Origin: CAVZZG01 sp963779685 | GTDB taxonomy: Bacteria > Actinomycetota > Thermoleophilia > Gaiellales > F1-60-MAGs149 | DNA: 64,000 nt | Direction: 5' to 3' | Assembly (NCBI GenBank): GCA_963779685.1 | Contig: CAVZZG010000001.1 | Location: 496,001-560,000 of the forward strand | Shown here: piece after piece, positions 1 to 8,650 of the stretch | Layout of the letters: every line of letters begins with the position of its first letter | Numbering within the stretch: the stretch's first letter is position 1 | Program-made: the position numbers and the translations under genes | Notes under the pieces: model-generated | Told to the model about the DNA's origin: nothing | What the model saw: only the letters and a program-made list of their open reading frames with translations | Databases searched by the model: none

Positions 1-2
1 AC

Positions 3-809
3 ATCTCCCGCACCGGCGCCAACTACGGCCCGCGCCAGATGCGCGACGTGTCGTGCCAGACCACGAGTTACCACGCCATGTTCGACTTCGACGTGGCAGA
101 GGAGCTGCGGCTGGTCGACTGCGGCGACTGCGCCATCGTGCTCGCGAACGCCGAGAAGACGTTCGCGAGGGCGCAGGCGGATATCTCCGCGATCGTCGCC
201 GCCGGGGCGATGCCGGTCGTGCTCGGCGGCGATCACTCGACGACGATCCCGGCGGTCAACGCCGTCCGCGAGCACCGTGCCGATCCCGGCTTCGTCCTCA
301 TCGACACCCACCTCGACACCGCCATGGACGTCGGCGGCGAGCGGCTCAACCACTGCTGCCCGGTCACGCGGGCGGTGGACGCCGGCTTCGACCCGCGGAA
401 GATGACGCTGGTCGGGATCTCCGGCTGGCTCAATCCCCGCAGCGAGCTCGAGTACTGCCGCGAGCACGGCATCACGGTGATCTGGCTCGAGGAGATCTGG
501 GAGCGCGGGACGCGCTGGGCGGTCGAGCGCGCGCTCGAGGTGTCGGGCTCGGGCGACGGCATCTACCTCTCCTTCGACATCGATGCGCTCGACCTGGCCT
601 ACGCGGTGGGCACGTGTGCGCCGACCGCGTGCGGCCTGACGAGCCGCGAGGCGGTCGAGCTGACCCGGGGCATCGCCGGGCACGGGCTCTGCGGCCTCGA
701 CGTGGTGGAGGTCGCGCCGACGCTCGACGCGACCGTCGGCACCAGCCTGATGGGCAACCGGATCGTGCTCGACGCGCTCGCGTTCCACGGCGGCGCCGGC
801 CGGCGTTGA
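3..809 (+). CDS. Agmatinase/arginase-family ureohydrolase (5' truncated)
   Basis: This is a binuclear manganese ureohydrolase of the arginase/agmatinase family, which splits a guanidino compound into urea and an amine. The frame is open from the window edge and reads SRTGANYGPRQMRD, the usual substrate-loop start of agmatinases, so the true start lies upstream. Metal-ligand motifs are visible: GGDHS, DTHLD (a variant of DAHxD) and SFDIDALD. The substrate (agmatine, guanidinobutyrate or another) cannot be fixed from these motifs. It ends 75 bp before an unrelated-looking hypothetical gene. Confidence 0.85.
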   Translation: MSRTGANYGPRQMRDVSCQTTSYHAMFDFDVAEELRLVDCGDCAIVLANAEKTFARAQADISAIVAAGAMPVVLGGDHSTTIPAVNAVREHRADPGFVLIDTHLDTAMDVGGERLNHCCPVTRAVDAGFDPRKMTLVGISGWLNPRSELEYCREHGITVIWLEEIWERGTRWAVERALEVSGSGDGIYLSFDIDALDLAYAVGTCAPTACGLTSREAVELTRGIAGHGLCGLDVVEVAPTLDATVGTSLMGNRIVLDALAFHGGAGRR

Positions 810-872
810 TGCCGCGCGCCGCCGCGCGCGGCGCGTGAGGATGCGCGCGCTCCAGGGGATGCGACGGCGCCG

Positions 873-878
873 TAGCGT
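873..878 (+). promoter_or_regulatory. Leaderless -10 box TAGCGT
   Basis: TAGCGT fits the actinobacterial TANNNT -10 and ends 6 nt before the ATG at 885, so the transcript would begin at or next to the start codon. No Shine-Dalgarno sequence is present. No clear -35 is seen. Confidence 0.45.
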
Positions 879-884
879 TGCCGC

Positions 885-1727
885 ATGCTTCCCTACCTCC
901 CGTCGATCGTTGTCCCGCCGGACGTCGAGGCCGCCTCCGAGGAGGTGTTCGGCGACGAGCCGTGCCTGCTCGACGCGCTCGGCGGGCACGTCGCGCCGAT
1001 CGCCCGCGCGCTCGCCCGCTCGCCGCTGCCGGTGACGCTCCCGGTCGTGTCGCTGGCGGGGGCGACGCCGGCCGCGCGCCGCCTCGCTTCGCGGCGCACG
1101 CCGCTCCACGCCGCGCACCTGGCGCGATGGGCGCGCCGGACGCTGGTGCCGTCGTTCTGCGCCATCACGCCGTCCGGGGCGCCGCTGCCCGTCGCGGTCG
1201 AGACCGTCGACGTCCTGCGCGAGCAGCTGCACGGCGCGGTGGCGGCGGAGTCCGTCGGATTCGCCGGCGACCTGCCGACGTGCGAGGAACTGCTCTCGGA
1301 AGGGTCGCCCGACGCTGCCGACTGGGCGCGGGTCCTCACCGCCGTGCTCGCCGACGCCGAGGCCGAGCGCGCTCTCAACTGGTGCGGGGCGGAAGCCGCC
1401 TTCGGTGCACTCGACGAGACTCGCGGCGCGCTGGCGGCGATCGGGGGCGACGCCGCGCGGATCGTGGCCGAGTTCATCGACGAGCACGTCGAGGCGGTGT
1501 CGCTCGCCTACGACATCGCGTGGCTGGTCGCCCATCACGAGACGTGGCGGGTGATCTACCCGGCCCTGCCCACCGCCGGGCACCGAGCCCGGGCGGCCGG
1601 CGAGCTGCGATCGGTCGCGGCCCAGGCGCTCGGCGAGGCGGTGCTGCCCTCGGCGCTCGACCTGGTGAGCCACACGGCTGCCTTCGTCGAGGACGCGTGC
1701 GGGCCGATCAGCGCGCGTGGAGCGTGA
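885..1727 (+). CDS. Hypothetical protein, 280 aa
   Basis: I do not recognise a family. The protein is Ala-rich and mostly helical in character, without a signal peptide, transmembrane segment or Cys cluster. The start is the ATG preceded 6 nt upstream by a TAGCGT -10-like box and by no ribosome site. Its 3' end overlaps by 20 bp the convergent 3' end of a molybdopterin oxidoreductase gene; it may be a maturation or accessory factor for a neighbour, but nothing in the sequence shows this. Confidence 0.6.
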   Translation: MLPYLPSIVVPPDVEAASEEVFGDEPCLLDALGGHVAPIARALARSPLPVTLPVVSLAGATPAARRLASRRTPLHAAHLARWARRTLVPSFCAITPSGAPLPVAVETVDVLREQLHGAVAAESVGFAGDLPTCEELLSEGSPDAADWARVLTAVLADAEAERALNWCGAEAAFGALDETRGALAAIGGDAARIVAEFIDEHVEAVSLAYDIAWLVAHHETWRVIYPALPTAGHRARAAGELRSVAAQALGEAVLPSALDLVSHTAAFVEDACGPISARGA

Positions 1728-2583
1728 CCTCGGCCGCGTGCACCGTGGTCGAGTCGCCCATGTCGCTGGGCGTGGCCGCTACGAGTACGTTGACGTTCGT
1801 CCCCCACCGGCCCTTCGGCACGAGGGCGATGCCGGGAGCGACGACGTCCGCGACGGCGATCTCCAGATCGAGCTCGCCGAACGCGTTGCGAAGGTACACG
1901 CGATCGCCGTGGGCGAGACCGCGCGCCGCCGCCTCGGCCGGGTGGATGGTGACGGTCGCCGGGCCGAGCTTGCGGGCCACCTTCGGGTCGTTCGCGAAGC
2001 TCGCATTCATCGTCCACTCGGAGGCCGGCGAGAGCAGGCGGAGCGAACCGGCGGCCGTTGGCGGGTCGACGGTCGGCTGGGGGACGCGCGGGTGACCGTC
2101 GGCCTCGGCAGCGGCGCTGGCGATCTCGATCCGGCCGCTGGGGGTGTCGAACCGGCCGTCGGCGAACTGGAGCTGCACCTCAGGGACGAGCACGGTGCCG
2201 GCGGCGGCCAGCTCGGCGAAGCTCGCTGCGAGCCCGCTGGTCGCGAGCACCCGGTCGATGATCGATCGGTCGGGCTCGTGCAGCTCGGGCTCGTGACGGC
2301 CCATGGCCGTCGCCAGCCGCCGGAAGATCTCGCTGTTGGGTAACGCCTCGCCGGGCGGGTCGATCGCCTTCACCTGGGCCGCCAGGCCGAGGTCGAAGTA
2401 CGGCGCGACCAGGTCGTCGTGCTCGAGGAAGCTGGCAGCCGGAAGCGCGACGTCGGCGTAGGCGACCGTGTCGGTCGGGAAGACGTCTGCGACGACCGTG
2501 AAGAGGTCCTCGCGGGCGAGGGCGGCCCGCACCTCCCGCTGCCGCGGGGCGGACGAGGCGATGTTCATGTTCCAGACGACCAT
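1708..2583 (-). CDS. Molybdopterin oxidoreductase, C-terminal part (frameshifted gene)
   Basis: This carries the C-terminal part of a DMSO-reductase-family molybdopterin oxidoreductase, including the end of the catalytic region (MVVWNMNIASSAP, then DVALPAASFLEHDD) and the molydopterin dinucleotide-binding domain (SEWTMNASFANDPKV through AEVTLHAR). It continues directly from the reading frame of 2180-3703 after a one-base shift; just upstream in this frame the sequence still reads ALADPARTRA, so coding homology extends to about 2620. It is one gene broken by a frameshift, not an independent gene. Confidence 0.8.
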   Translation of the reverse strand: MVVWNMNIASSAPRQREVRAALAREDLFTVVADVFPTDTVAYADVALPAASFLEHDDLVAPYFDLGLAAQVKAIDPPGEALPNSEIFRRLATAMGRHEPELHEPDRSIIDRVLATSGLAASFAELAAAGTVLVPEVQLQFADGRFDTPSGRIEIASAAAEADGHPRVPQPTVDPPTAAGSLRLLSPASEWTMNASFANDPKVARKLGPATVTIHPAEAAARGLAHGDRVYLRNAFGELDLEIAVADVVAPGIALVPKGRWGTNVNVLVAATPSDMGDSTTVHAAEVTLHAR

Positions 2584-3703
2584 GGCGCGCGTTCGTGCCG
2601 GATCGGCCAGTGCGGTCGGGCAGATCCATGTGGCCGATGGCCGGCGAGGCCGCGGCCGCGAGCGCCGGCGGCACGAGGATGTCCTCGTCGATGCCGGCCC
2701 GGCCCCACCCGTTCAGGTAGCAGAATCCGGCTCCCGGCTTGCCGAGGTTGCCGGTCAGCGCCGGCAGGGTCGCGACGGCGCGGAAGACGTTCCCGCCCGT
2801 CGGCTGACGCTGGAGCCCCTGGCCGAGCCAGAGCAGCGATGGGCCCGCGGCGTAGATACGGGCGACGCGCTCGATCTCGCCGGCCGGGACGCCGGTCAGG
2901 TGCGAGGCCCACGCCGGCGAGCACCCCGCGAGCAGAGGCTCCAGCTCCTCGAACCCGACGGCGTGGGCGTCGATGTAGGCGCGGTCGAGCAGCCCGTCGC
3001 GCGCGATCACGTGCATCATGGCGAACGCCAGCGCGGCATCGGTTCCGGGCCGTGGCTGGAGGTGGATCGCGGCCGCGGCGGCCGTTGCGGTGCGCACGGG
3101 GTCGATCACGACGACGGTGCCGGGAGCCGTGCCCAGCCAGTGCTCGTGCTGGTGGGGGCCGCACGCCGAGGGATTCGCGCCCCACACCAGAATGCACTGC
3201 GCATCGTCGCGTGTGCGAGGGTCGAAACCGGTCTCCGACGAGCCGTACAGGTAGGTCAGTGCGACATGGCCGGCGTTGTTGCAGATCGTGTCGGGCGAGA
3301 CCTCGGTGGTGCCGATCGCGTGCAGCAGGCGCTGCGGGAAGGTCGTTCCCACCAGGCCGAGCGTCCCGGTGTAGTGCACGTTCAGGATCGTCCGGGCGCC
3401 GTGCTCGTCGGCGATGGCGCCCAGACGGGCAGCGATCAGGTGCAGGACCTCGTCCCAGCTCGCCCGCCGCAGGGCGTGGCTCCCCTTCGGCCCGTTGCGG
3501 ATCATGGGGTGGATCAGGCGCGCGCCGGGGTCGAGCCAGGCACCGTTGTAGCCCATCGAGCACTTGCGGCACAGACGGCCGCGGGCGAGATGGTGGGCCG
3601 GGTCGCCGCGGACGTGCCGCACCTTGCCATCGCGGATCGAGACCAGCATCCCGCAGGCGTCGTAGCAGTCCCGTGGGCACGTCGTGCGAATGGTCGTGTC
3701 CAC
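2180..3703 (-). CDS. Molybdopterin oxidoreductase, N-terminal part (frameshifted gene)
   Basis: N-terminal two thirds of a DMSO-reductase-family enzyme (formate-dehydrogenase-like or related dehydrogenase; substrate unknown). The GTG start at 3703 has a GGGGAGG ribosome site 5-6 nt upstream. The first ~50 residues hold a [4Fe-4S] ligand set (CPRDCYDACG then LCRKC), followed by the molybdopterin-binding body (VWGANPSACGPHQ, LTGNLGKPGAGF). Homology stops near 2630, where one extra base shifts the frame; beyond that the translated tail is spurious Arg-rich sequence. No twin-arginine signal is seen, so a cytoplasmic site is likely. Either a sequencing indel or a young pseudogene. Confidence 0.8.
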   Translation of the reverse strand: MDTTIRTTCPRDCYDACGMLVSIRDGKVRHVRGDPAHHLARGRLCRKCSMGYNGAWLDPGARLIHPMIRNGPKGSHALRRASWDEVLHLIAARLGAIADEHGARTILNVHYTGTLGLVGTTFPQRLLHAIGTTEVSPDTICNNAGHVALTYLYGSSETGFDPRTRDDAQCILVWGANPSACGPHQHEHWLGTAPGTVVVIDPVRTATAAAAAIHLQPRPGTDAALAFAMMHVIARDGLLDRAYIDAHAVGFEELEPLLAGCSPAWASHLTGVPAGEIERVARIYAAGPSLLWLGQGLQRQPTGGNVFRAVATLPALTGNLGKPGAGFCYLNGWGRAGIDEDILVPPALAAAASPAIGHMDLPDRTGRSGTNARHGRLEHEHRLVRPAAAGGAGRPRPRGPLHGRRRRLPDRHGRLRRRRASGCQLPRARRPGRAVLRPRPGGPGEGDRPARRGVTQQRDLPAAGDGHGPSRARAARARPIDHRPGARDQRARSELRRAGRRRHRARP

Positions 3704-3904
3704 GAAATCCTCCCCGGAAAAGCGAGGCACCGAGCCGGTGACCCGGTTCGCCCGCGGCCGGCGTACCTGCCCCGAGAGGCCTGTACCCCGGTCGGTGGCG
3801 CTCCGCGCTCCGTACTCGGTGCACGGGGAAACGTACGCCTGAGGCCGGAGACCGTCAAGCCGATTCCGGACGCCCTGGCCGCAATTTGCGAGAATCGTCG
3901 CGGA

Positions 3905-5071
3905 ATGGGCGACTACCTGCTCGACGTCGCGTCGCTCGGCATCCGCTGGCTGCATGTCATCGCGGGCATCGCGTGGATCGGCGCATCGTTCTACTTCGTC
4001 TGGCTCGACAACCACCTCGAGCCGTCGGAGGAGGAGGGGGTCGCCGGCGAGCTGTGGTCGGTGCACGGCGGCGGCTTCTACAACAAGCGCAAGTTCGCCG
4101 TCGCGCCGGAGCGGCTGCCGGCCCGGCTGCACTGGTTCAAGTGGGAGGCCTACTGGACGTGGATCTCCGGCTTCGCGCTGCTCGTCATCATCTACTACGC
4201 CCATCCGCGGGCGTACCTGATCGAGCCCGGCTCCGACATCGCGGACTGGCAGGCGGTAGTCCTGTCGGTCGCCCTCCTGGCCGTGGCGTGGGTCGTCTAC
4301 GACCTCGTGTGCCGGTCGCCGATCGGTCGCCGCGGGCTGCTGCTCGCGGTCGTCGGGATCGGCGCCACCATGGCCACGGAGTGGGCGTTGACGTTCGTCT
4401 ACAGCGGGCGCGGAGCCTACATCCAGGTCGGCGCCATGATCGGCACGATGATGGCGGCGAACGTCCTGTTCGTGATCATCCCGGGCCAGCGGCGGATGGT
4501 CGCCGCGATGCGGGCGGGGGAGGCTCCCGATCCCGCCGACGGCCGGCGCGGCAAGCAGCGGTCGATGCACAACAACTACCTGACGCTGCCGGTGCTGGTG
4601 GTGATGGTCTCGAATCACTACCCGCGTACGTTCGGCGCGGCCCATCCCTGGGCGGTGTTCGGCACCCTGATGGCGGCGGGGATGCTGATCCGCCACTTCG
4701 TCAACCTCCGCCAGCGCGGCCGGATCGTGCTCACGCCCGCAATCCTCGCGACGGCGCTGCTGATCGGTCTGACGATCGCCCTCGCCCCCTCGATCCGCTT
4801 CCAGGCCGGCTTCGCCCGCACGGGCGCCGCCGCGCCGACGCCCGAGGTGGTCGCGATCGTCGCGCAGCGATGCGCGCCCTGCCACTCCGCCCACCCGACG
4901 CAGCCGGGCTACGCGGTCGCGCCGGCCGGGCTCGAGCTCGACGATGCGGCCGTGATCGCCGCCCATGTCGACGAGATCGCGGCGGCGGTCGCCGGCCGGG
5001 CCATGCCACTGGGCAACCTCACCGGCATGACCGACGCCGAGCGGGCGACGATCGCGGCGTGGGCGCGATGA
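3905..5071 (+). CDS. puuD: Membrane-bound urate oxidase PuuD with C-terminal cytochrome c
   Basis: PuuD oxidises urate to 5-hydroxyisourate in purine breakdown, passing electrons to its own cytochrome c and the respiratory chain. The 388-residue protein starts MGDYLLDVASLGIRWLHVIA, with the Urate_ox_N region spanning about eight membrane helices (residues ~8-300), conserved WIGASFYFVWLDNHLE and HGGGFYNKRKF, then a short haem c domain with CAPCH near residue 321. The upstream 200 bp separate it from the divergent molybdoenzyme. It overlaps the next gene by ATGA. No further purine-pathway gene lies beside it except possibly the ureohydrolase at the left edge. Confidence 0.88.
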   Translation: MGDYLLDVASLGIRWLHVIAGIAWIGASFYFVWLDNHLEPSEEEGVAGELWSVHGGGFYNKRKFAVAPERLPARLHWFKWEAYWTWISGFALLVIIYYAHPRAYLIEPGSDIADWQAVVLSVALLAVAWVVYDLVCRSPIGRRGLLLAVVGIGATMATEWALTFVYSGRGAYIQVGAMIGTMMAANVLFVIIPGQRRMVAAMRAGEAPDPADGRRGKQRSMHNNYLTLPVLVVMVSNHYPRTFGAAHPWAVFGTLMAAGMLIRHFVNLRQRGRIVLTPAILATALLIGLTIALAPSIRFQAGFARTGAAAPTPEVVAIVAQRCAPCHSAHPTQPGYAVAPAGLELDDAAVIAAHVDEIAAAVAGRAMPLGNLTGMTDAERATIAAWAR

Positions 5072-6297
5072 CCGCGGCCGACGTGGTCGTCGTCGGCGCG
5101 GGCTTCGCCGGTCTTCGCGCCGCGCGCGACCTCCACGAGGCCGGCCGCCACGTGGTCGTGCTGGAGGCGCGCGACCGGGTCGGTGGCAGGACGTGGACGC
5201 GGCCGTTCGCCGACGGCGGGCCGTCGCTCGAGTTCGGCGGGTCGTGGTTCACCCCCGAGCACGTCGAGGTGCCCGCCGAGCTGGCCCGCTACGCGCTCCC
5301 GGTGCGGACGTACGACGGCCCGGAGCGCGTCCGCTGGCTGACCGGCGGCGTCCTGCGCGACGGCGGCCTTCCGGTGCCCTTCGCCGAACTCGGCCAGCTC
5401 GAGCGGGCCGTGCGCCGGATCGGCGTGGACGCCGAGAGTGCCGCCGGCGAGGTGTCCGCGGCCGACTACATCGCCTCGCTGGGCGTCGGCGAGGCGACGC
5501 GCGACTTCCTGACCGCGTGGTGGGTGATGATCGGCGGCACCGATCCCGCCCGTGGCGCGGCGATCGACGCGCTCGCCGCGATCCGCAACCACGGGGGCGC
5601 TACGGGCCTCCTGACCGCGCTGCGCTACGCACCACGCGACGGCTGGTCGGCGCTGGCCGCGCGCATGGCGGGCGGCATCGACGTCCGCGTCTCGAGCCCG
5701 GTCCTCGCCGTCAGCCAGACGGCCTCGGGAGTCGAGCTGGAGACGGCGGGTGGGGTCGTCGCCGCCCAGGCCGCGATCCTCGCCGTGCCCGTGAACGTCC
5801 TCGGCGACATCGCCTTCGACCCGCCACTGCCGCCGCCGACTGCGGAGGCGGCCGGCACCAACGCCGGGCGCGCGCTGAAGATCTGGTTTCGGGCGCGGGG
5901 CGTTCCCGACCGGTCTCTGGCGGCCGGCCACGGCGAGGGCGTGCACTGGATCTACGCCGACCGGGTCGTCGCCGGCGACACCTACGCGCTCGGGTTCGGC
6001 TTCGAATCGCCGGACTTCGACCCCGCCGATCGGGGCCAGGCGGCCCGGGCCCTGCGGGCGTTCTGGCCCGAGGCCGACCTGATCGACCACGCCTATCACG
6101 ACTGGAATGCCGACCCCTACTCGCGCGGCACCTGGGCGACTGCGACCGTCGGCCGGGTCGAGCTGCTCACGGCCGAGCGATTCCCGGCCCACGGGCGGGT
6201 GGTCTTCGCGACCGCCGACGTCGCGGAGCACGAGGCCGGCTGGATCGAGGGCGCGCTGATCGCCGGTGCAAGCGCGGCACGCCTCGTCCCGGCGTGA
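5068..6297 (+). CDS. FAD-dependent amine oxidase
   Basis: Flavin monoamine-oxidase family protein, 409 aa. The N-terminus shows the Rossmann dinucleotide motif VVVVGAGFAGLRAARDL, the acidic end of strand 2 (VLEARDRVGGRTW) and, at the C-terminus, the ATADVAEHEAGWIEGAL region that normally closes the FAD site. It oxidatively deaminates an amine, producing an imine and hydrogen peroxide. Its start overlaps the puuD stop by 4 bp (ATGA), so the two are translationally coupled. The substrate is not deducible. Confidence 0.82.
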   Translation: MTAADVVVVGAGFAGLRAARDLHEAGRHVVVLEARDRVGGRTWTRPFADGGPSLEFGGSWFTPEHVEVPAELARYALPVRTYDGPERVRWLTGGVLRDGGLPVPFAELGQLERAVRRIGVDAESAAGEVSAADYIASLGVGEATRDFLTAWWVMIGGTDPARGAAIDALAAIRNHGGATGLLTALRYAPRDGWSALAARMAGGIDVRVSSPVLAVSQTASGVELETAGGVVAAQAAILAVPVNVLGDIAFDPPLPPPTAEAAGTNAGRALKIWFRARGVPDRSLAAGHGEGVHWIYADRVVAGDTYALGFGFESPDFDPADRGQAARALRAFWPEADLIDHAYHDWNADPYSRGTWATATVGRVELLTAERFPAHGRVVFATADVAEHEAGWIEGALIAGASAARLVPA

Positions 6298-6322
6298 CAC
6301 GATTCGGCCGAGGAGGTCGCGC

Positions 6323-6706
6323 ATGATCGTCAGGACCGTGGAGGGCATCGCAGGCACCGATCGGGACGTGAGCGGCCCGACGTTCCGCAGTCGCCGCATC
6401 GTCCTGCGGGACGACGGCATGAACTTCTCGATGTCGTGGACCGAGATCACGGCCGGCTCCGAACAGGACCTCTGGTACAAGAACCACTACGAGGCGAACC
6501 TCTGCGTGGGTGGCGAGGGCGAGGTCGTCGACCTGGCGACCGGCGAGACCTACCCGATCTCCCCCGGTGTCATGTACGCCCTCGACCAGCACGACCGTCA
6601 CATCCTCCGGGCGCGGACGCACATGACGCTGGTCTGCGTGTTCCACCCCGCCCTGTCGGGCCGCGAGACCCACGACGCCGACGGCAGCTACCGGCTCGCC
6701 GAGTGA
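6323..6706 (+). CDS. ectC: L-ectoine synthase (orphan)
   Basis: EctC is a small cupin that cyclises N-gamma-acetyl-diaminobutyrate to the compatible solute ectoine. The 127-residue product matches the family end to end: MIVRTVEGIAGTDRDVSG at the start, then WYKNHYEANLCVGGEGEV, MYALDQHDRHILRA and LVCVFHPAL. An AGGAGG ribosome site sits 6 nt before the ATG. No ectA or ectB is in the window, so this is a solitary ectC; its real substrate may be imported or differ. The stop overlaps the GTG of the following globin gene. Confidence 0.88.
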   Translation: MIVRTVEGIAGTDRDVSGPTFRSRRIVLRDDGMNFSMSWTEITAGSEQDLWYKNHYEANLCVGGEGEVVDLATGETYPISPGVMYALDQHDRHILRARTHMTLVCVFHPALSGRETHDADGSYRLAE

Positions 6707-7113
6707 ACGAGGACCAGCTCGCGGCGTTCCACGACAGCCTCGAGCGCTGCCGTGCGTCGGGCCGCTTCATGGATCGCTTCTACGACATCCTCGTCGCGTC
6801 CTCGCCCGAGGTCGGCGAGAAGTTCAAGGACACCGACTTCCGCCGCCAGAAGCGCGTCGTGATGGAGTCGCTCTACATGCTGATCCTCGTCAGCCAGGGC
6901 CAGCAGGAGGGCCGCCAGCACCTCGAGAAGGTCGCCGTCCGCCACGACCGCGATCACCTCGACATCGAGCCCGAGCTGTACGACGTCTGGCTCCAATCGC
7001 TCCTCCAGGCCGTCCGCGAGTGCGACCCGCGCTCCTCCCCCGCCATCGAGGCCGCCTGGGTCGCGATGCTCACCCCCGGCATCGCCATCCTCAAGGCCCA
7101 CCACGGCGCCTGA
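6703..7113 (+). CDS. Single-domain globin
   Basis: A 136-residue haem globin. The helical pattern of bacterial globins is visible, with FYDILVASSPEVGEKFKDTD in the A-C region, and VAVRHDRDHLDIEPELYDVW carrying the likely proximal (F8) histidine in VRH. The start is GTG, overlapping the ectC stop (GTGA), so the two are co-translated. Possible roles are oxygen or NO binding; no reductase domain is fused. The pairing with ectC suggests osmotic/oxidative stress use, which is inference. Confidence 0.75.
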   Translation: MNEDQLAAFHDSLERCRASGRFMDRFYDILVASSPEVGEKFKDTDFRRQKRVVMESLYMLILVSQGQQEGRQHLEKVAVRHDRDHLDIEPELYDVWLQSLLQAVRECDPRSSPAIEAAWVAMLTPGIAILKAHHGA

Positions 7114-7405
7114 CCCGCCGCGTGTCCCGCGCGCTTCCGTGGGCGATTCGAGACGGGGACAGTCCCCGCACGGCCCGCTTTCGGGGTCAGTCCCCGTCAC
7201 GAAACACACCCGATCGCGCGATCTGCGCGGATCGGCGCGTCTGCGTGGCGTGAGGGCACGGAGCCCGCGAGCGGTCAGCGGGGACGGTTCGTGACGACTT
7301 CGCCACTTCGTCGCGACCGGCGCGCTCGCCGTGACCCCGCGCGCAGCGGGCGTGCCACGTGACGGGGACTGACCCTCGCGGGCGGGCGTGCGGGGGCTGT
7401 CCCCG
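7114..7405. repeat. Gene-free stretch with dispersed GTGACGGGGAC-type repeats
   Basis: This 292-bp gap holds no credible gene. It contains a perfect 17-bp inverted pair (7184-7200 and 7359-7375), a 13-bp palindrome GGGGACAGTCCCC at 7155-7167, a partial copy near 7279, and a further inverted copy at 7394-7409 that runs into the stop codon of the next gene. Translating it gives only RGQSP-type low-complexity peptides. It looks like an interspersed repetitive extragenic element of unknown role. Confidence 0.65.
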
Positions 7406-8623
7406 TCACGAGAAGAGCGCGGAAAGGTGCGGGTTCAGGAAGAGGGCGTGCGGGTCGTGGGTGCGGCGGAGGGAGAGGAAGGCGCCGGCCATCGGGTAGC
7501 GCGCGTGGAGTTGGTCGGGCGTGAGGAAGTGGAGCTTGCCCCAGTGGACGCGCGCGTCGAAGGTGCCGAGGAGGGCGTCGACGGCGCGGAGGTAGCGGTC
7601 GTAGTCGGTGCCGGGGACACCCGAGACGGAGATGACGGTGCTGGGGCGGCCGTACTGGGACGAGAGGTAGCCGGTGTCGGCCGCGACGGTGCGGACCTCC
7701 ATCGGGAAGATCGCGTCCGGCTGGCTGGCGAGCATCAGGTCGCGCATGGCGCGGACGGCGTCTCGGCCGCGGTCGTGCGGGACGAAGTACTCGAGCTCGT
7801 GGAAGTTCGGCTCGAAGACGGCGGGGTAGATGCGGTAGCTGCGGCCCACGCGCCGGCCGGGGACGTCCGAGTCGGGGACGTCGTCGCCGACCTCGTCGTA
7901 GATCTTCGTGTAGCAGGTGTCGGCGGTCGTCGCGCCCGGCGGCGTCTCGAGCCCGTAGAGAGCGGCCGACCGCTCGGTCGGGATCCAGAAGAACGAGAAG
8001 TGGCGGTGGGCGGCGACGAGGTCGTCCCACTGCGCCATCACGTCCTCGAACCGCCAGTGCTCGATGCGTTCGCGCAGCCGGTACGCCGGTACCACCGCCA
8101 GCTCGAGCTCGGTCATGACGCCGAGCATCCCGACCGAGCACTGCAGCGCGGCCAGGAGCTCGGGCGTCGAGGAGTCCGCCACCAGCACCTCGCCGCCGGC
8201 GGTGACCACCCGGGCCCCGCGCAGCCAGGCCGAGAAGCTGCCGAGGGCGATGCCGGATCCGTGCGTTCCGGTCGAGACCGCGCCGGCCACCTGCTGCGTA
8301 TCGATGTCCCCCTGGTTGGCCAGCGCGAAGCCCGCGTCCCAGAGCGGATCGCCGAGCTCGCCGACGGTCGTGGCCGGTCCCACGGCGACGGTCCCGGCCG
8401 CTGCGTCGATGCGGCGGATGCCGGCCAGTGCACGCAGGTCGAGCAGCATCCCGTCGGTGAGGACGACCGGTGTGAACGAGTGGCCGGTCGCGGCGCAGCG
8501 GACGGTCATCCCCGCCTCCTCCGCCTGCCTCACCAGATCGACCACGTCCGGCTCGTCCCGCGGCATCTCGAGCCGCGCCGGCGCGCAGGTTTGGTTGCCC
8601 GCCCAGTTCGTCCAGCTGACCAT
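7406..8623 (-). CDS. FAD-linked aldonolactone oxidase/dehydrogenase (L-gulonolactone oxidase-like)
   Basis: VAO/PCMH-fold flavoprotein of the gulonolactone/arabinonolactone oxidase family, 405 aa. The N-terminal FAD domain shows ATGHSFTPV, whose His is the usual covalent flavin attachment residue, and GAVSTGTHGSG. The C-terminal ALO domain ends LRRTHDPHALFLNPHLSALF. Such enzymes oxidise aldono-1,4-lactones. I chose the ATG giving MVSWTNWAGNQ, typical for the family; an ATG three codons upstream (8632) is possible. It is divergent from the HAD gene with about 27 bp between starts. Confidence 0.82.
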   Translation of the reverse strand: MVSWTNWAGNQTCAPARLEMPRDEPDVVDLVRQAEEAGMTVRCAATGHSFTPVVLTDGMLLDLRALAGIRRIDAAAGTVAVGPATTVGELGDPLWDAGFALANQGDIDTQQVAGAVSTGTHGSGIALGSFSAWLRGARVVTAGGEVLVADSSTPELLAALQCSVGMLGVMTELELAVVPAYRLRERIEHWRFEDVMAQWDDLVAAHRHFSFFWIPTERSAALYGLETPPGATTADTCYTKIYDEVGDDVPDSDVPGRRVGRSYRIYPAVFEPNFHELEYFVPHDRGRDAVRAMRDLMLASQPDAIFPMEVRTVAADTGYLSSQYGRPSTVISVSGVPGTDYDRYLRAVDALLGTFDARVHWGKLHFLTPDQLHARYPMAGAFLSLRRTHDPHALFLNPHLSALFS

Positions 8624-8650
8624 GCCCCGCATCGTCGCAAGAGTGCCACC

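Noticed and set aside
2590..2640. Programmed ribosomal frameshift in the molybdoenzyme gene
   Set aside because: No slippery heptamer or stimulatory hairpin is evident, and the family is not known for recoding; an indel is simpler.
6323..6706. Complete ectoine biosynthesis operon
   Set aside because: Only ectC is present; neighbours are an amine oxidase and a globin.
7020..7253. Small gene of 77 codons after the globin
   Set aside because: It arises from the globin's alternate frame and the GACGGGGAC repeats; it has no ribosome site or family.
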